Shown here in pieces: positions 1 through 8,131 of a stretch of DNA of 64,000 nt (positions within the stretch are counted from its first letter, which is position 1; each line of letters opens with the position of its first letter). The translations under genes were made by a program, and so were the position numbers. Under the pieces are notes generated by a model. It was not told the origin of the DNA and ran no database searches. It saw only the letters and a program-made list of their open reading frames with translations. Source of the stretch: Dictyobacter formicarum (GTDB lineage: Bacteria > Chloroflexota > Ktedonobacteria > Ktedonobacterales > Ktedonobacteraceae); assembly GCF_016587435.1 (NCBI RefSeq), contig NZ_BNJJ01000007.1:186001-250000 (forward strand), in the 5' to 3' direction.

Positions 1-31
1 CAAATCTTCATTTATTCCCTATACATCAGAG

Positions 32-838
32 ATGTTCAAGAAAAAAAAGCGCATCAGCCCGGTGCATACCGTCGTGCTGGCTCTGATCCTGGTCTTATGT
101 ATTACCCTGCCATTGTTGCTTATGTGGGAAACGCGGCCAGCGCCTAAACCCGTGCTGCGTCCCACTCCACGACCAACCATCCAGTTCAAGGCAACGGAGA
201 CGGAACGCGCCCATCTAAACATACAAGCAACCCTGGCCGCCCAGGCGCGCATTCAGGCCAGTACTGGCATTACCGGTGCCATCGGAGCAGGCAGAATTCT
301 CTACTACAATGATATGAACCAGAAGAGTAGTGGCTGGATCAACGATGGCAGCCAATGTTATTTCACAGCGCAAGGCTATCACGTTCATACCGGCCTGGCC
401 CACGCCGTCGCCTGGTGCTATTCTAATCAACAAAGTTTTGCCAACGCCGTCATGTCCGTACAGGTCAAAATGCTCTACGGAGACTTTTGTGGACTGGTCT
501 TCCGCTTGAATCCGTATAGCAAGACCTTTTATGTGCTGGAAATCAATAGCTACGGCAGCTATCGCCTTCAACGAGCGATGGGCAATGATCCCGCCCACTG
601 GCTAACCCTGATCGATTGGACCTATACCGGCACCATCCAGGCGGCCTATGGATCGTTCAATACGATCATGGTCGTAGCATCTAAAGCACGCTTCCAGATT
701 TACATGAATCGGCAATTGATCGTTTCAACTTTTACGGATACTACTTACAGTACCGGTCTGCTGGGTTTCCTGGTAGGTGGAGATAGTCGCTATGGCACAG
801 AGGCAGTTTTCAGGCACCTGGCCGTCTTCCAGAAATAG
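32..838 (+). CDS. Membrane-anchored protein with concanavalin-like C-terminal domain
   Basis: 268 residues. A basic N-terminus (FKKKKR) is followed by one hydrophobic segment at about residues 14-32, then a proline-rich linker, so it is probably anchored with the bulk outside the cell. Residues from about 85 to the end alternate beta-type strands, with features such as GLVFRLNP, YVLEINSYGSYRL and GLLGFLVGG. These resemble the LamG/DUF1080 jelly-roll fold common in Chloroflexota surface proteins. The fold is inferred from pattern, not from a search. No enzymatic motif is visible. The gene stands alone upstream of folK and ends 125 bp before it. The start lies only 31 bases into the window and no clear ribosome binding site is visible, so the true start could differ. 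Confidence 0.75.
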   Translation: MFKKKKRISPVHTVVLALILVLCITLPLLLMWETRPAPKPVLRPTPRPTIQFKATETERAHLNIQATLAAQARIQASTGITGAIGAGRILYYNDMNQKSSGWINDGSQCYFTAQGYHVHTGLAHAVAWCYSNQQSFANAVMSVQVKMLYGDFCGLVFRLNPYSKTFYVLEINSYGSYRLQRAMGNDPAHWLTLIDWTYTGTIQAAYGSFNTIMVVASKARFQIYMNRQLIVSTFTDTTYSTGLLGFLVGGDSRYGTEAVFRHLAVFQK

Positions 839-963
839 GTGCCTGGTCAGTGGAGAGCCCCAACGAGCTTGCAATGTAGGATATCCCTCCTAAAACCGCA
901 ACGAACAGGGGAAGATATTCGTCTCAACTACATAAGGAAAAAACAAGCTTTAAAGAGAGGTCA

Positions 964-1512
964 TTGGCAAGCATGGGTTCTGAGAGCAACGTCCCAAAGG
1001 CAGCTGGAGATGCGTCTACCCACCCGAAGCATAGTGTCTACCTGGCGCTAGGTTCCAATCTAGGTGATAGGCAGGCGCAGCTTAAAGAGGCCCTCCAGAA
1101 ATTACGCCAGGTGGTGGATATCCAACTGGTGTCCTCCGTCTACGAAACGGAGCCGGTGGGATATCTGGATCAGCCGCGCTTCTTCAATATTGTTTGCCAG
1201 GGGTATACCAATCTGGCAGCACAGGAACTGTTGCAATGGGCCAAAGATATTGAACGCCAGCTCGGTCGACAGACCGTGATACGCAATGGTCCACGACCGG
1301 TAGACATTGACATTCTCTTATATGACACACTGGTATACACAGGAGATAACCTGATTATTCCCCACCCGCGCATGCATGAACGCGCATTTGTGCTTGTGCC
1401 GCTGGTTGAAATTGCTCCCGAAGTGCGAGATCCGCTCAGTGGCAAAACCGCGCAAGAGCTTTTACAGGGAATTACTCAGGATGGAGTCATTGGGACGTCT
1501 GTCCTATTGTAA
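964..1512 (+). CDS. folK: 2-amino-4-hydroxy-6-hydroxymethyldihydropteridine pyrophosphokinase
   Basis: HPPK transfers pyrophosphate from ATP to 6-hydroxymethyl-7,8-dihydropterin in folate synthesis, in the cytosol. After a non-conserved leader of about 24 residues, the protein shows the family signatures LALGSNLGDR, then YETEPVGY, then RNGPRPVDIDILLYD, which holds the acidic Mg-binding residues, and IPHPRMHERAFVLVPL. Length (182 aa) is slightly above the family norm because of the leader. Translation can start at TTG 964 or at ATG 973. A GAGAGG sequence at 955-960 lies 3 nt from the TTG and 12 nt from the ATG, so the start is unresolved. No other folate genes are adjacent. The next gene, rsfS, appears to have its own promoter. 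Confidence 0.93.
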   Translation: MASMGSESNVPKAAGDASTHPKHSVYLALGSNLGDRQAQLKEALQKLRQVVDIQLVSSVYETEPVGYLDQPRFFNIVCQGYTNLAAQELLQWAKDIERQLGRQTVIRNGPRPVDIDILLYDTLVYTGDNLIIPHPRMHERAFVLVPLVEIAPEVRDPLSGKTAQELLQGITQDGVIGTSVLL

Positions 1513-1593
1513 ATGTTGCCCGACACCTGGGCAGAGGGGAGGAGCCGGCAGCAATAGATCACAGATGGGCAATCTGGCTGGGTCATTTGCCTC

Positions 1594-1623
1594 TTAACAA
1601 GAGGTGGTCGATCATGCTATAAT
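1594..1623 (+). promoter_or_regulatory. Sigma70-like promoter of rsfS
   Basis: TTAACA at 1594-1599 and TATAAT at 1618-1623 are separated by 18 bp. The -10 is extended by TG at 1615-1616. It lies about 80 bp upstream of the rsfS start. Confidence 0.6.
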
Positions 1624-1703
1624 GCGGATACGACAATTGATACAATTTCTTACGGATAATTTACAGCACATCGTCTGAGATGTGTACTACATAGGAAGCA
1701 CTC

Positions 1704-2063
1704 GTGGAGGAAGTTCTGTTAGATATCGACCAGCAAGCAAAGGCAGCCGCGGATATCGCATCTGATAAAAAAGCATCTGACGTTCTCTTACTTGATATTA
1801 GAGACGTGAGCGTCATTGCTGACTACTTCGTTATCTGTAGCGCTCATAACACTCGTCAGATCCAGGCCATCGCCGATACCATTGATGAAGATTTAGGAAA
1901 ACAGGGAGCTGTGCTCCTTCATCGCGAAGGAGACCCAGAATCCGGCTGGGTGCTTCTCGACTTTGGTGGCATTATCGTACATATCTTCGGGCCAAAGGAG
2001 CGCGAATATTATCGACTTGAACGCCTTTGGAGTGAAGCAAAAACAGTTGTGTACCTACAATAA
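1704..2063 (+). CDS. rsfS: Ribosomal silencing factor RsfS (Iojap/YbeB family)
   Basis: 119 residues, full length for the family. RsfS binds ribosomal protein uL14 on the 50S subunit and blocks subunit joining when nutrients are scarce. The conserved core is visible: KASDVLLLDIRDVSVIADYFVICSA split over residues 24-48, then HREGDPESGWVLLDFG and HIFGPKEREYYRLERLW. The start is GTG at 1704. A consensus promoter (1594-1623) lies upstream, so this and the following small gene are probably transcribed separately from folK. Confidence 0.93.
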   Translation: MEEVLLDIDQQAKAAADIASDKKASDVLLLDIRDVSVIADYFVICSAHNTRQIQAIADTIDEDLGKQGAVLLHREGDPESGWVLLDFGGIIVHIFGPKEREYYRLERLWSEAKTVVYLQ

Positions 2064-2090
2064 TAGTTATATTTAGAAAAGGTGGCGACG

Positions 2091-2273
2091 ATGACATTTT
2101 TTCGTAATCGTTTGTTTCTCGAAGGGATTGCGCTAGGTGGCATTTGTGGCATTATCATTGGTTCCGTAATCGCTTTCACCATCGGTGAGAGCAGCGTTGA
2201 AGCCGTGCGCCGCGCCATGGAGGATAAATTCCCGAGCAAACGTGAAGTGCCTTTCAAATATCTCTCGCAATAA
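2091..2273 (+). CDS. Small single-span membrane protein
   Basis: 60 residues starting at ATG 2091, chosen because AAAAGGTGG lies just upstream. An in-frame GTG at 2082 would add three residues. A glycine-rich hydrophobic stretch (LGGICGIIIGSVIAF) forms one transmembrane segment at about residues 10-30. A charged amphipathic tail (EAVRRAMEDKFPSKREV) follows. The pattern resembles YtxH-like small membrane proteins but is too short to assign. It follows rsfS by 27 nt and is probably cotranscribed with it. Function unknown. Confidence 0.6.
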   Translation: MTFFRNRLFLEGIALGGICGIIIGSVIAFTIGESSVEAVRRAMEDKFPSKREVPFKYLSQ

Positions 2274-2417
2274 TACGCTATTGCTTCGGGTATACTTACA
2301 AAGAGCGCTTCTAAAAATTTAAATACATACAAATTGGTCACGTTCTCAATAGTTCATAAAACAATCTGGCATGATGCGATAAAGCTCATTCTGGTTGAAT
2401 GACGTGGTATAAATGCA

Positions 2418-3404
2418 ATGGTTATGATGGGGGGTGGAGTTGTGCGGCTGTTAATCATTACTTGTTTTACCTGTCTGCTTTTGGGCGTGGCCTCTTTTGT
2501 TGCCATTTTGTTGCCGTGCCAGCAGGCGGTGCGCGCCCAGGATTGCGAGCCAGGCGCTCTGGCGACAACGCCTCAGGCCACACCATCTGCGTTGCCGACA
2601 CAAGGATCTATCGTCATAAATGAAGTCCTGCTCGTACCACTGACGGCACCACTATACTGTACCCCGACGGCAGGCATCTCTGATACAACAAATGCCCCAC
2701 GCATTGAACTCTATAATACATCAGCGCAGTCAATACAATTACCTCATGGCGGCATCGATAGCGGCCCGAATACAACCGTTTATAATTTTATGCTGGATAC
2801 CATTCCAGCCCACAGCTTCATCGTTATATTCCTACCCACCAATCAGGCTACAGAAATCAGCCAGCATGCGATGATTCGCCTGACAGGCAGTGGTATCGTG
2901 CTAGACCAGGTCGCGCTTCCCGTGCTGCCTGCAGGCAATTCTTACGCTCGCACCACTGATGGTGGCTCGCTCTGGCATGTCACCCAGAATCCCACACCTG
3001 GTATCAGCAATGTGCCACCGCCACAGGCAACGGCGACGGCCGCCAACAAGAAACCGACGGCCACACCAAAGGTGCGCCATACCACACCAACCGCCAGAGC
3101 AAAATCATCCGGCCGCACCCGAGGGCATACGACTGATCCAGCCACTGGCCAGACAACTGATCCAGCGCAAGATACAGCAAAAGCACAAGTCCCCAACAAA
3201 TATATACAGGCTAACTGGAAAGATGTGCACGTCCCCACGCCAGCAAGCCATACTGGTATAATAGATATATCGCCTGCTTCCGCGCCAACCGGTACGCAAC
3301 AATCGGATAGTGGAAATGTACTACAAAAGATTATTCTTTCCGTCTTACTTCTCGCTCTCGCTTTAGTATTATGGCAGTGTCGCCGTCTCTTCCGCAGACC
3401 GTAA
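2418..3404 (+). CDS. Exported LTD (lamin-tail)-like protein with C-terminal membrane anchor
   Basis: About 320 residues. An N-terminal signal peptide (LLIITCFTCLLLGVASFVAILL) is followed by a Cys-containing mature start (AQDCEPG). Residues about 60-200 begin with GSIVINEVLL and contain RIELYNTSAQSIQL and HSFIVIFLP. This is the lamin-tail (LTD) immunoglobulin-like pattern found in many bacterial surface proteins. A Thr/Pro/Lys-rich spacer and a C-terminal transmembrane helix (ILSVLLLALALVLWQC) with a basic end (RRLFRRP) follow, so it is probably tethered to the outer face of the membrane. GGGGTGGAG just before GTG 2442 argues for a start there rather than at ATG 2418. Function unknown. Confidence 0.72.
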   Translation: MVMMGGGVVRLLIITCFTCLLLGVASFVAILLPCQQAVRAQDCEPGALATTPQATPSALPTQGSIVINEVLLVPLTAPLYCTPTAGISDTTNAPRIELYNTSAQSIQLPHGGIDSGPNTTVYNFMLDTIPAHSFIVIFLPTNQATEISQHAMIRLTGSGIVLDQVALPVLPAGNSYARTTDGGSLWHVTQNPTPGISNVPPPQATATAANKKPTATPKVRHTTPTARAKSSGRTRGHTTDPATGQTTDPAQDTAKAQVPNKYIQANWKDVHVPTPASHTGIIDISPASAPTGTQQSDSGNVLQKIILSVLLLALALVLWQCRRLFRRP

Positions 3405-3520
3405 TACGTAACTGTATATAGGTAAGTAGATAGTAGCTATCAGCGTTGCTATCACAAATAGAGAAAAACTCATATAGTGTCGCCATTGTCTGGCACAAAT
3501 ACATCGGGTGAGACAAATTG

Positions 3521-4891
3521 ATGATGTCACAAAATTACCTGGAGAACAATTTAACTCCTCCTGGCCATCATGCAAAGATCGCCATTATTGGGGGTGGGAG
3601 CTTGCATTGTGCTGGCTTCATACAAAACTTAATTCAACATCCCAACACGTTGCGTGGCTGCCAGATTACGTTGATGGATATTGATGAGGAGCGACTTAAC
3701 CTGGCATACACGCTCGCCAAGAAGTTGCTTCAGCAGGCGAGCATCGACATACAGATCGAGAAAACTACCAGCCAGGAAGAGGCCATTGAGGATGCCAGTT
3801 TTGTACTGATCACTTTCCGCACAGGAGGGCTTCGGGCTCGTGTGATTGATGAAAAGTTACCCCTGCGCCATAATTTAATTGGACAGGATACCGTTGGGGC
3901 TGGCGGCTTCTTCTATGCCTTACGAACAGCGCCCGTTATCGCCGGGATCGCAGCCGAAATCGAAAAACTGGCGCCCAAAGCCTTCCTGCTAAACTATACC
4001 AGCCCTAGCAATATTGTAACCGAGGCCATCTCACACTCCAGCGGTATCCGCGTCATCGGCATGGAGGATCATCCTTATCCAGAAACGGAGCGCATCCTGA
4101 GATGTGCGGACCTCAACGCAGGAAGCAAAAAACACATTCACCCGCGTAAAATCGGACTCAGCCATGGCAATTGGACCACGGCGATATGGTGCGACGGGGA
4201 AGATATCTTACCCGAAGCAATTCAGTGGTATGAAGACTTCTCACAGAATAATCCTGAAATGACCGCGGAGAATTATCCATCTATACTCCTGGCCAGACTG
4301 GCAACGCATTATAGAGCCATCCCATCCTACTACATGCACTATTACTATTATCCCGAAATCGTCCTTGAGTATCAGCACCAACGGACGCACACACCAACAG
4401 AAGAATTGATTGCTCGGCTACCTCAATTGATTGAGGCCTACAAAAGCGAAGCATTCAAGAGCTATCCCGATGTCTCACAAATCTCCAATTTCCCTGGTGA
4501 TCTAGGACTGAGCAGCCGAGCGCTCTCTGTCATGCGCTCAATCCTGGATGATACTGGAGAGGAGTGGGTGCTGAACGTGCCCAATAATGGGTCGATCAAC
4601 TTTCTGGCTGATGACCGGGTTGTCGAGCTACCCTGCCGCGTCGATGCTCGTGGCGCGACGCCTCTCACGCAGAAAGATGGTGGATTGAGCATCGATCAAC
4701 GCGGGCTGATCGCTGCCCTGGCCGAGTATGAAGGCGCTACCGCGCGTGTAGCCCTCTGGGGCAACCGCAAGGAGGCCATCAAAGCACTGGCCGCCAATCC
4801 CCTTGTGTGGTCTTATAGCAAGGCGGAAAAAGTCTATGACGACCTGGCGGCGGCCCACAAACAATATCTGCCGCAACGCTTGCTGAAGTAA
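3521..4891 (+). CDS. Glycoside hydrolase family 4-like protein (divergent)
   Basis: 456 residues. GH4 enzymes use NAD and Mn2+ to cleave glycosides or 6-phosphoglycosides by a redox elimination mechanism. The N-terminal Rossmann motif is clear (KIAIIGGGSLHCAGFIQNL). GQDTVGAGGFFYALRTAPV and LLNYTSPSNIVTEAI match the family core. Where most GH4 members carry a metal-binding cysteine (GLCN or GxCH), this protein has VIGMEDHP. The following GLNH block reads GLSHGNW. Metal coordination, and therefore activity, may differ. No sugar transporter or PTS gene is adjacent. Start options are TTG 3518, ATG 3521 and ATG 3524. Confidence 0.8.
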   Translation: MMSQNYLENNLTPPGHHAKIAIIGGGSLHCAGFIQNLIQHPNTLRGCQITLMDIDEERLNLAYTLAKKLLQQASIDIQIEKTTSQEEAIEDASFVLITFRTGGLRARVIDEKLPLRHNLIGQDTVGAGGFFYALRTAPVIAGIAAEIEKLAPKAFLLNYTSPSNIVTEAISHSSGIRVIGMEDHPYPETERILRCADLNAGSKKHIHPRKIGLSHGNWTTAIWCDGEDILPEAIQWYEDFSQNNPEMTAENYPSILLARLATHYRAIPSYYMHYYYYPEIVLEYQHQRTHTPTEELIARLPQLIEAYKSEAFKSYPDVSQISNFPGDLGLSSRALSVMRSILDDTGEEWVLNVPNNGSINFLADDRVVELPCRVDARGATPLTQKDGGLSIDQRGLIAALAEYEGATARVALWGNRKEAIKALAANPLVWSYSKAEKVYDDLAAAHKQYLPQRLLK

Positions 4892-5274
4892 GTATTTTTG
4901 TAAAGCTGCGAACGCTATAATAATTGACAGGATGAATGGAATAGAGCAGGCAATCTTGTCCATCGTAATAGCGATGGGCCAGCCTGAAGAGTGATCAAAA
5001 GGAACGCAACAACACACAAACATAGCTGCTACGCTAATATCTCGGCTGTTCATAAAGAAACGCCTGATCCTTCACTTTTCTAGATGTGCATGGTATCATC
5101 TGCATATTAGAAATGTTGTTCATCATTGTTGAATACGTTTGCAATAAACACAATCGTGATAGCCATCGATGGCTACAGATGTGCCGCCACAATGTTCCTT
5201 TTATGCCAGACATCGTGCTGTCTGGCAGTGGCGGTATATAGACGAGGATGATAGGCCAAAGGAAGGTAGAGACG
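4892..5274. other. Intergenic region upstream of glcD with two palindromes
   Basis: No gene is seen. It holds a perfect 14-bp palindrome AGCCATCGATGGCT at 5161-5174. It also holds a 9-bp hairpin (TGCCAGACA, 6-nt loop, TGTCTGGCA) at 5204-5227, without a T-run. Either could be an operator or leader structure for the glycolate oxidase operon. That role is inference. Confidence 0.3.
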
Positions 5275-6744
5275 ATGAGCATTGTAGAACAACCATCCAT
5301 AATAAGCGTCGAACCGCTCTATGCAAGGATGTCCGATACAACGAAAGCCGCAATAGTACAGGAACTCCAGAAGATATTGGGTAAGGCATATGTGCTCCAT
5401 ACGCCTTATGATGTGGCCTTATATGAGTATGATGCTTCAATCGAGCGCGCGCGACCGGATATCGTCGTTTTGCCCTCTAATAATCAAGAAGTCGCAGCGA
5501 TTGTCAAAATAGCCAGCCGTTATCATGTACCCGTTGTGCCACGAGGCGCTGGAACAGGACTCAGCGGAGGCGCGATTCCAGTCTATGGCGGTATCGTGAT
5601 TGTCTTTGCGCGCATGAGCCATATCCTGTCAGTAGACTATGAAAACCTGCGCGCCGTCGTCGAGCCGGGCGTAGTCAATATCCACCTCAGCCAGGCGCTC
5701 AATCCCTATGGTTACGCCTATGTTCCCGATCCCAGCAGTCAGCGATCCTGCACCATCGGAGGAAACGTCGGCGAAAATGCTGGCGGTCCTCATACCTTGA
5801 TATATGGCGTCACAACCAATCATGTCGTAGGATTGGAGATTGTCACGCCCGAAGGAGAAATCGTCGAGATTGGCGGCGAGACCAGTGATCTACCAGGCTA
5901 TGACCTCACCGGGCTGCTGATCGGCTCCGAGGGAACTCTTTGTATCGTCACGAAGATCATTGTGCGCATTGTGCCAGTGGCGGAAGCGGTCAAGACGATG
6001 GTTGCCGTCTTCGATGTGATGGAAGATGCTTCCAATACTGTTTCTGAGATTATTGCCTCAGGGGTCATTCCAGCGGCCATCGAGATGATGGACCAGATGA
6101 TCCTGCAAGCCGTCGAAGCAGACACGCATGCAGGCTATCCGATGGATGCGGCAGCGGTCCTCTTGATGGAAACAGAGGGGCTGCGCGAGAGCGTTGAGGA
6201 TCAGTTAGCGCAGATCGTAGCCATCTGCGAAAAGAATCACGCACGCGTGATACGCATCGCAGCCGACGAAGCGGAACGCCAGCTCCTCTGGGCGGGGCGC
6301 AAGAATGCCTTTGGCGCCGTTGGACGCATCAGCCCCGAATTTTATGTGCAAGATGGAGTGGTGCCACGCACCCAGCTCCCGTATGTATTGAGCTGTATCA
6401 GCGATATTTGCCAGCGCTATAACCTGAAAGTGGGTAATGTATTTCATGCTGGAGATGGGAACCTGCACCCGCTTATCCTCTTCGATAGCCAGATTCCTGG
6501 CGAGGTTGAACGGGTCCGGATGGCGGGCCACGAAATTCTCGCCATCTGCGCGGCGGTTGGCGGCTCGATCACCGGTGAGCACGGGGTCGGCATCGAAAAA
6601 CAAGCTGAAATGGCCTTAATCTTCAGCGAAACAGATCTGCGCATCATGCAGCAGGTACGGGCCGCATGGAATCCCCAGCAACTCTTTAATCCAGGCAAAC
6701 TCTTCCCATTACCAGGACGGTGCGCGGAGCTGCAACAGCTATAA
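5275..6744 (+). CDS. glcD: Glycolate oxidase FAD-linked subunit GlcD
   Basis: 489 residues. This is the catalytic flavoprotein subunit of glycolate (2-hydroxyacid) oxidase, oxidising glycolate to glyoxylate. The PCMH-type FAD-binding domain includes VVPRGAGTGLSGGAIP and GGNVGENAGGPHTLIYG. The C-terminal oxidase domain contains FHAGDGNLHPLILFD and ITGEHGVGIEK, and ends with WNPQQLFNPGKLFP. ATG 5275 is preferred over ATG 5248 because GGAAGG lies at the right distance upstream. It is the first gene of the operon glcD-glcE-methyltransferase-glcF, with 52 nt to glcE. Confidence 0.93.
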   Translation: MSIVEQPSIISVEPLYARMSDTTKAAIVQELQKILGKAYVLHTPYDVALYEYDASIERARPDIVVLPSNNQEVAAIVKIASRYHVPVVPRGAGTGLSGGAIPVYGGIVIVFARMSHILSVDYENLRAVVEPGVVNIHLSQALNPYGYAYVPDPSSQRSCTIGGNVGENAGGPHTLIYGVTTNHVVGLEIVTPEGEIVEIGGETSDLPGYDLTGLLIGSEGTLCIVTKIIVRIVPVAEAVKTMVAVFDVMEDASNTVSEIIASGVIPAAIEMMDQMILQAVEADTHAGYPMDAAAVLLMETEGLRESVEDQLAQIVAICEKNHARVIRIAADEAERQLLWAGRKNAFGAVGRISPEFYVQDGVVPRTQLPYVLSCISDICQRYNLKVGNVFHAGDGNLHPLILFDSQIPGEVERVRMAGHEILAICAAVGGSITGEHGVGIEKQAEMALIFSETDLRIMQQVRAAWNPQQLFNPGKLFPLPGRCAELQQL

Positions 6745-6796
6745 CAAACAGCGTAACTGGAAGAAGCGCCTTGAAACTTATGGGGGAGGATATATC

Positions 6797-8131
6797 ATGG
6801 TAGAAATAGCGCCATTTGTGCCACTAATTCAGCAGCAATTTCCGTATACGCCGATGATATTTGATCCAGCGCAATTGCTTGACTATGCGGTTGATGATCG
6901 TTTACCCGGACTCCTCGTTCAGCCACAGAGTGTTGAGGAAGCAGCGCAGGTCATTCGCTTTCTCAACGAACAGCATCTACACGTGCTCCCACGCGGGAAT
7001 GGTACGCATATGAATACTGGCGATCGGCCCGATCATATCGATGTACTACTTGAAACGACGGCACTCAACCAGCTACTGGAACATGAGGTTCCCGATTTGA
7101 CCTGCCAGGTTGAAGCTGGCATTACATTGGGGGAGCTACAGGCCGCGCTCAAAGCAAAGGGGCAGCGATTGGCTATGGATCCACCCGATGGGGATGCGAT
7201 GACGATTGGAGGGATGCTGGCCACCAATGTCAGCGGACCCAAACGGTTGCGCTACGGAACGGCCCGCGACCAGGTGATCGGACTACGCGTGATTCAGTCC
7301 GACGGCGAAATCAGCCGTAGCGGAGGTAAAGTCGTCAAAAATGTGGCTGGCTATGATCTCAATAAACTCTATATTGGCTCATTTGGGACCCTTGGTATTA
7401 TTGTCGAAGCAAACTTCAAACTCAGTCCGCTGCCACAAGCGGAGCGCACACTGCTCTTTACCTTCGAGCGCAGTGAAGATGCCATGCAGATGACGCAAGC
7501 CTTACTTAAATCGCCGCTGACACCCAGCGCCATTGAGCTCATTGCGTTACATGGACCCAAAGATGCCTCACCATTCTTCGATTTTCCGATCCCAGAACAG
7601 GGCTACACATTGGCAGTCGACTACGAAAATAGTACAATAGCCATTGCACGCCAGATTGACGAAACACGTAAGATCGCACAGACCCACCGGGCTCTTCTAT
7701 GTGAAGACCTGGAAGGGCGTGCACAAGATCACTTCTGGCAGATGGTAAGCCTGCAAATGCTGAGCGCTCTAACCTGTAAAATCAGTGTTCCGATTACGCA
7801 GCTAGCGGCCACGCTTCGTCACATCGAAGAAACATGCCAGAGCCAGGATTTGATCGCTAACATCGTCGCCCATGCAGGCAATGGCATCCTCTACGTTGAG
7901 TTAGGTCCTCATGAAGCAGACACTCGCGTGATCGATGCGATTACCGAAATACGTCGTTATGCGCAAACAAACAAAGGGAGTCTGGTACTGGAGCGATGCC
8001 CGACACGTCTAAAACAACGCCTGAGTGTATGGGGAGATCCCCGAGCAGATTTCTATCTGATGCAACGGCTCAAACAGCAATTTGATCCAACAGGGTTATT
8101 TGTAACAGGGAGATATTTAGGAAAATTGTGA
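6797..8131 (+). CDS. glcE: Glycolate oxidase FAD-binding subunit GlcE
   Basis: 444 residues. This is the second flavoprotein-like subunit of the GlcDEF complex. It has a PCMH FAD-binding domain, with VLPRGNGTHMNTG and GMLATNVSGPKRLRYGTARDQ as diagnostic blocks, and ends in the typical FDPTGLFVTGRYLG. A purine-rich GGGGGAGG lies just before the ATG. The last four bases, GTGA, overlap the GTG start of the next gene (8128). The methyltransferase is therefore translationally coupled to glcE. Confidence 0.9.
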   Translation: MVEIAPFVPLIQQQFPYTPMIFDPAQLLDYAVDDRLPGLLVQPQSVEEAAQVIRFLNEQHLHVLPRGNGTHMNTGDRPDHIDVLLETTALNQLLEHEVPDLTCQVEAGITLGELQAALKAKGQRLAMDPPDGDAMTIGGMLATNVSGPKRLRYGTARDQVIGLRVIQSDGEISRSGGKVVKNVAGYDLNKLYIGSFGTLGIIVEANFKLSPLPQAERTLLFTFERSEDAMQMTQALLKSPLTPSAIELIALHGPKDASPFFDFPIPEQGYTLAVDYENSTIAIARQIDETRKIAQTHRALLCEDLEGRAQDHFWQMVSLQMLSALTCKISVPITQLAATLRHIEETCQSQDLIANIVAHAGNGILYVELGPHEADTRVIDAITEIRRYAQTNKGSLVLERCPTRLKQRLSVWGDPRADFYLMQRLKQQFDPTGLFVTGRYLGKL

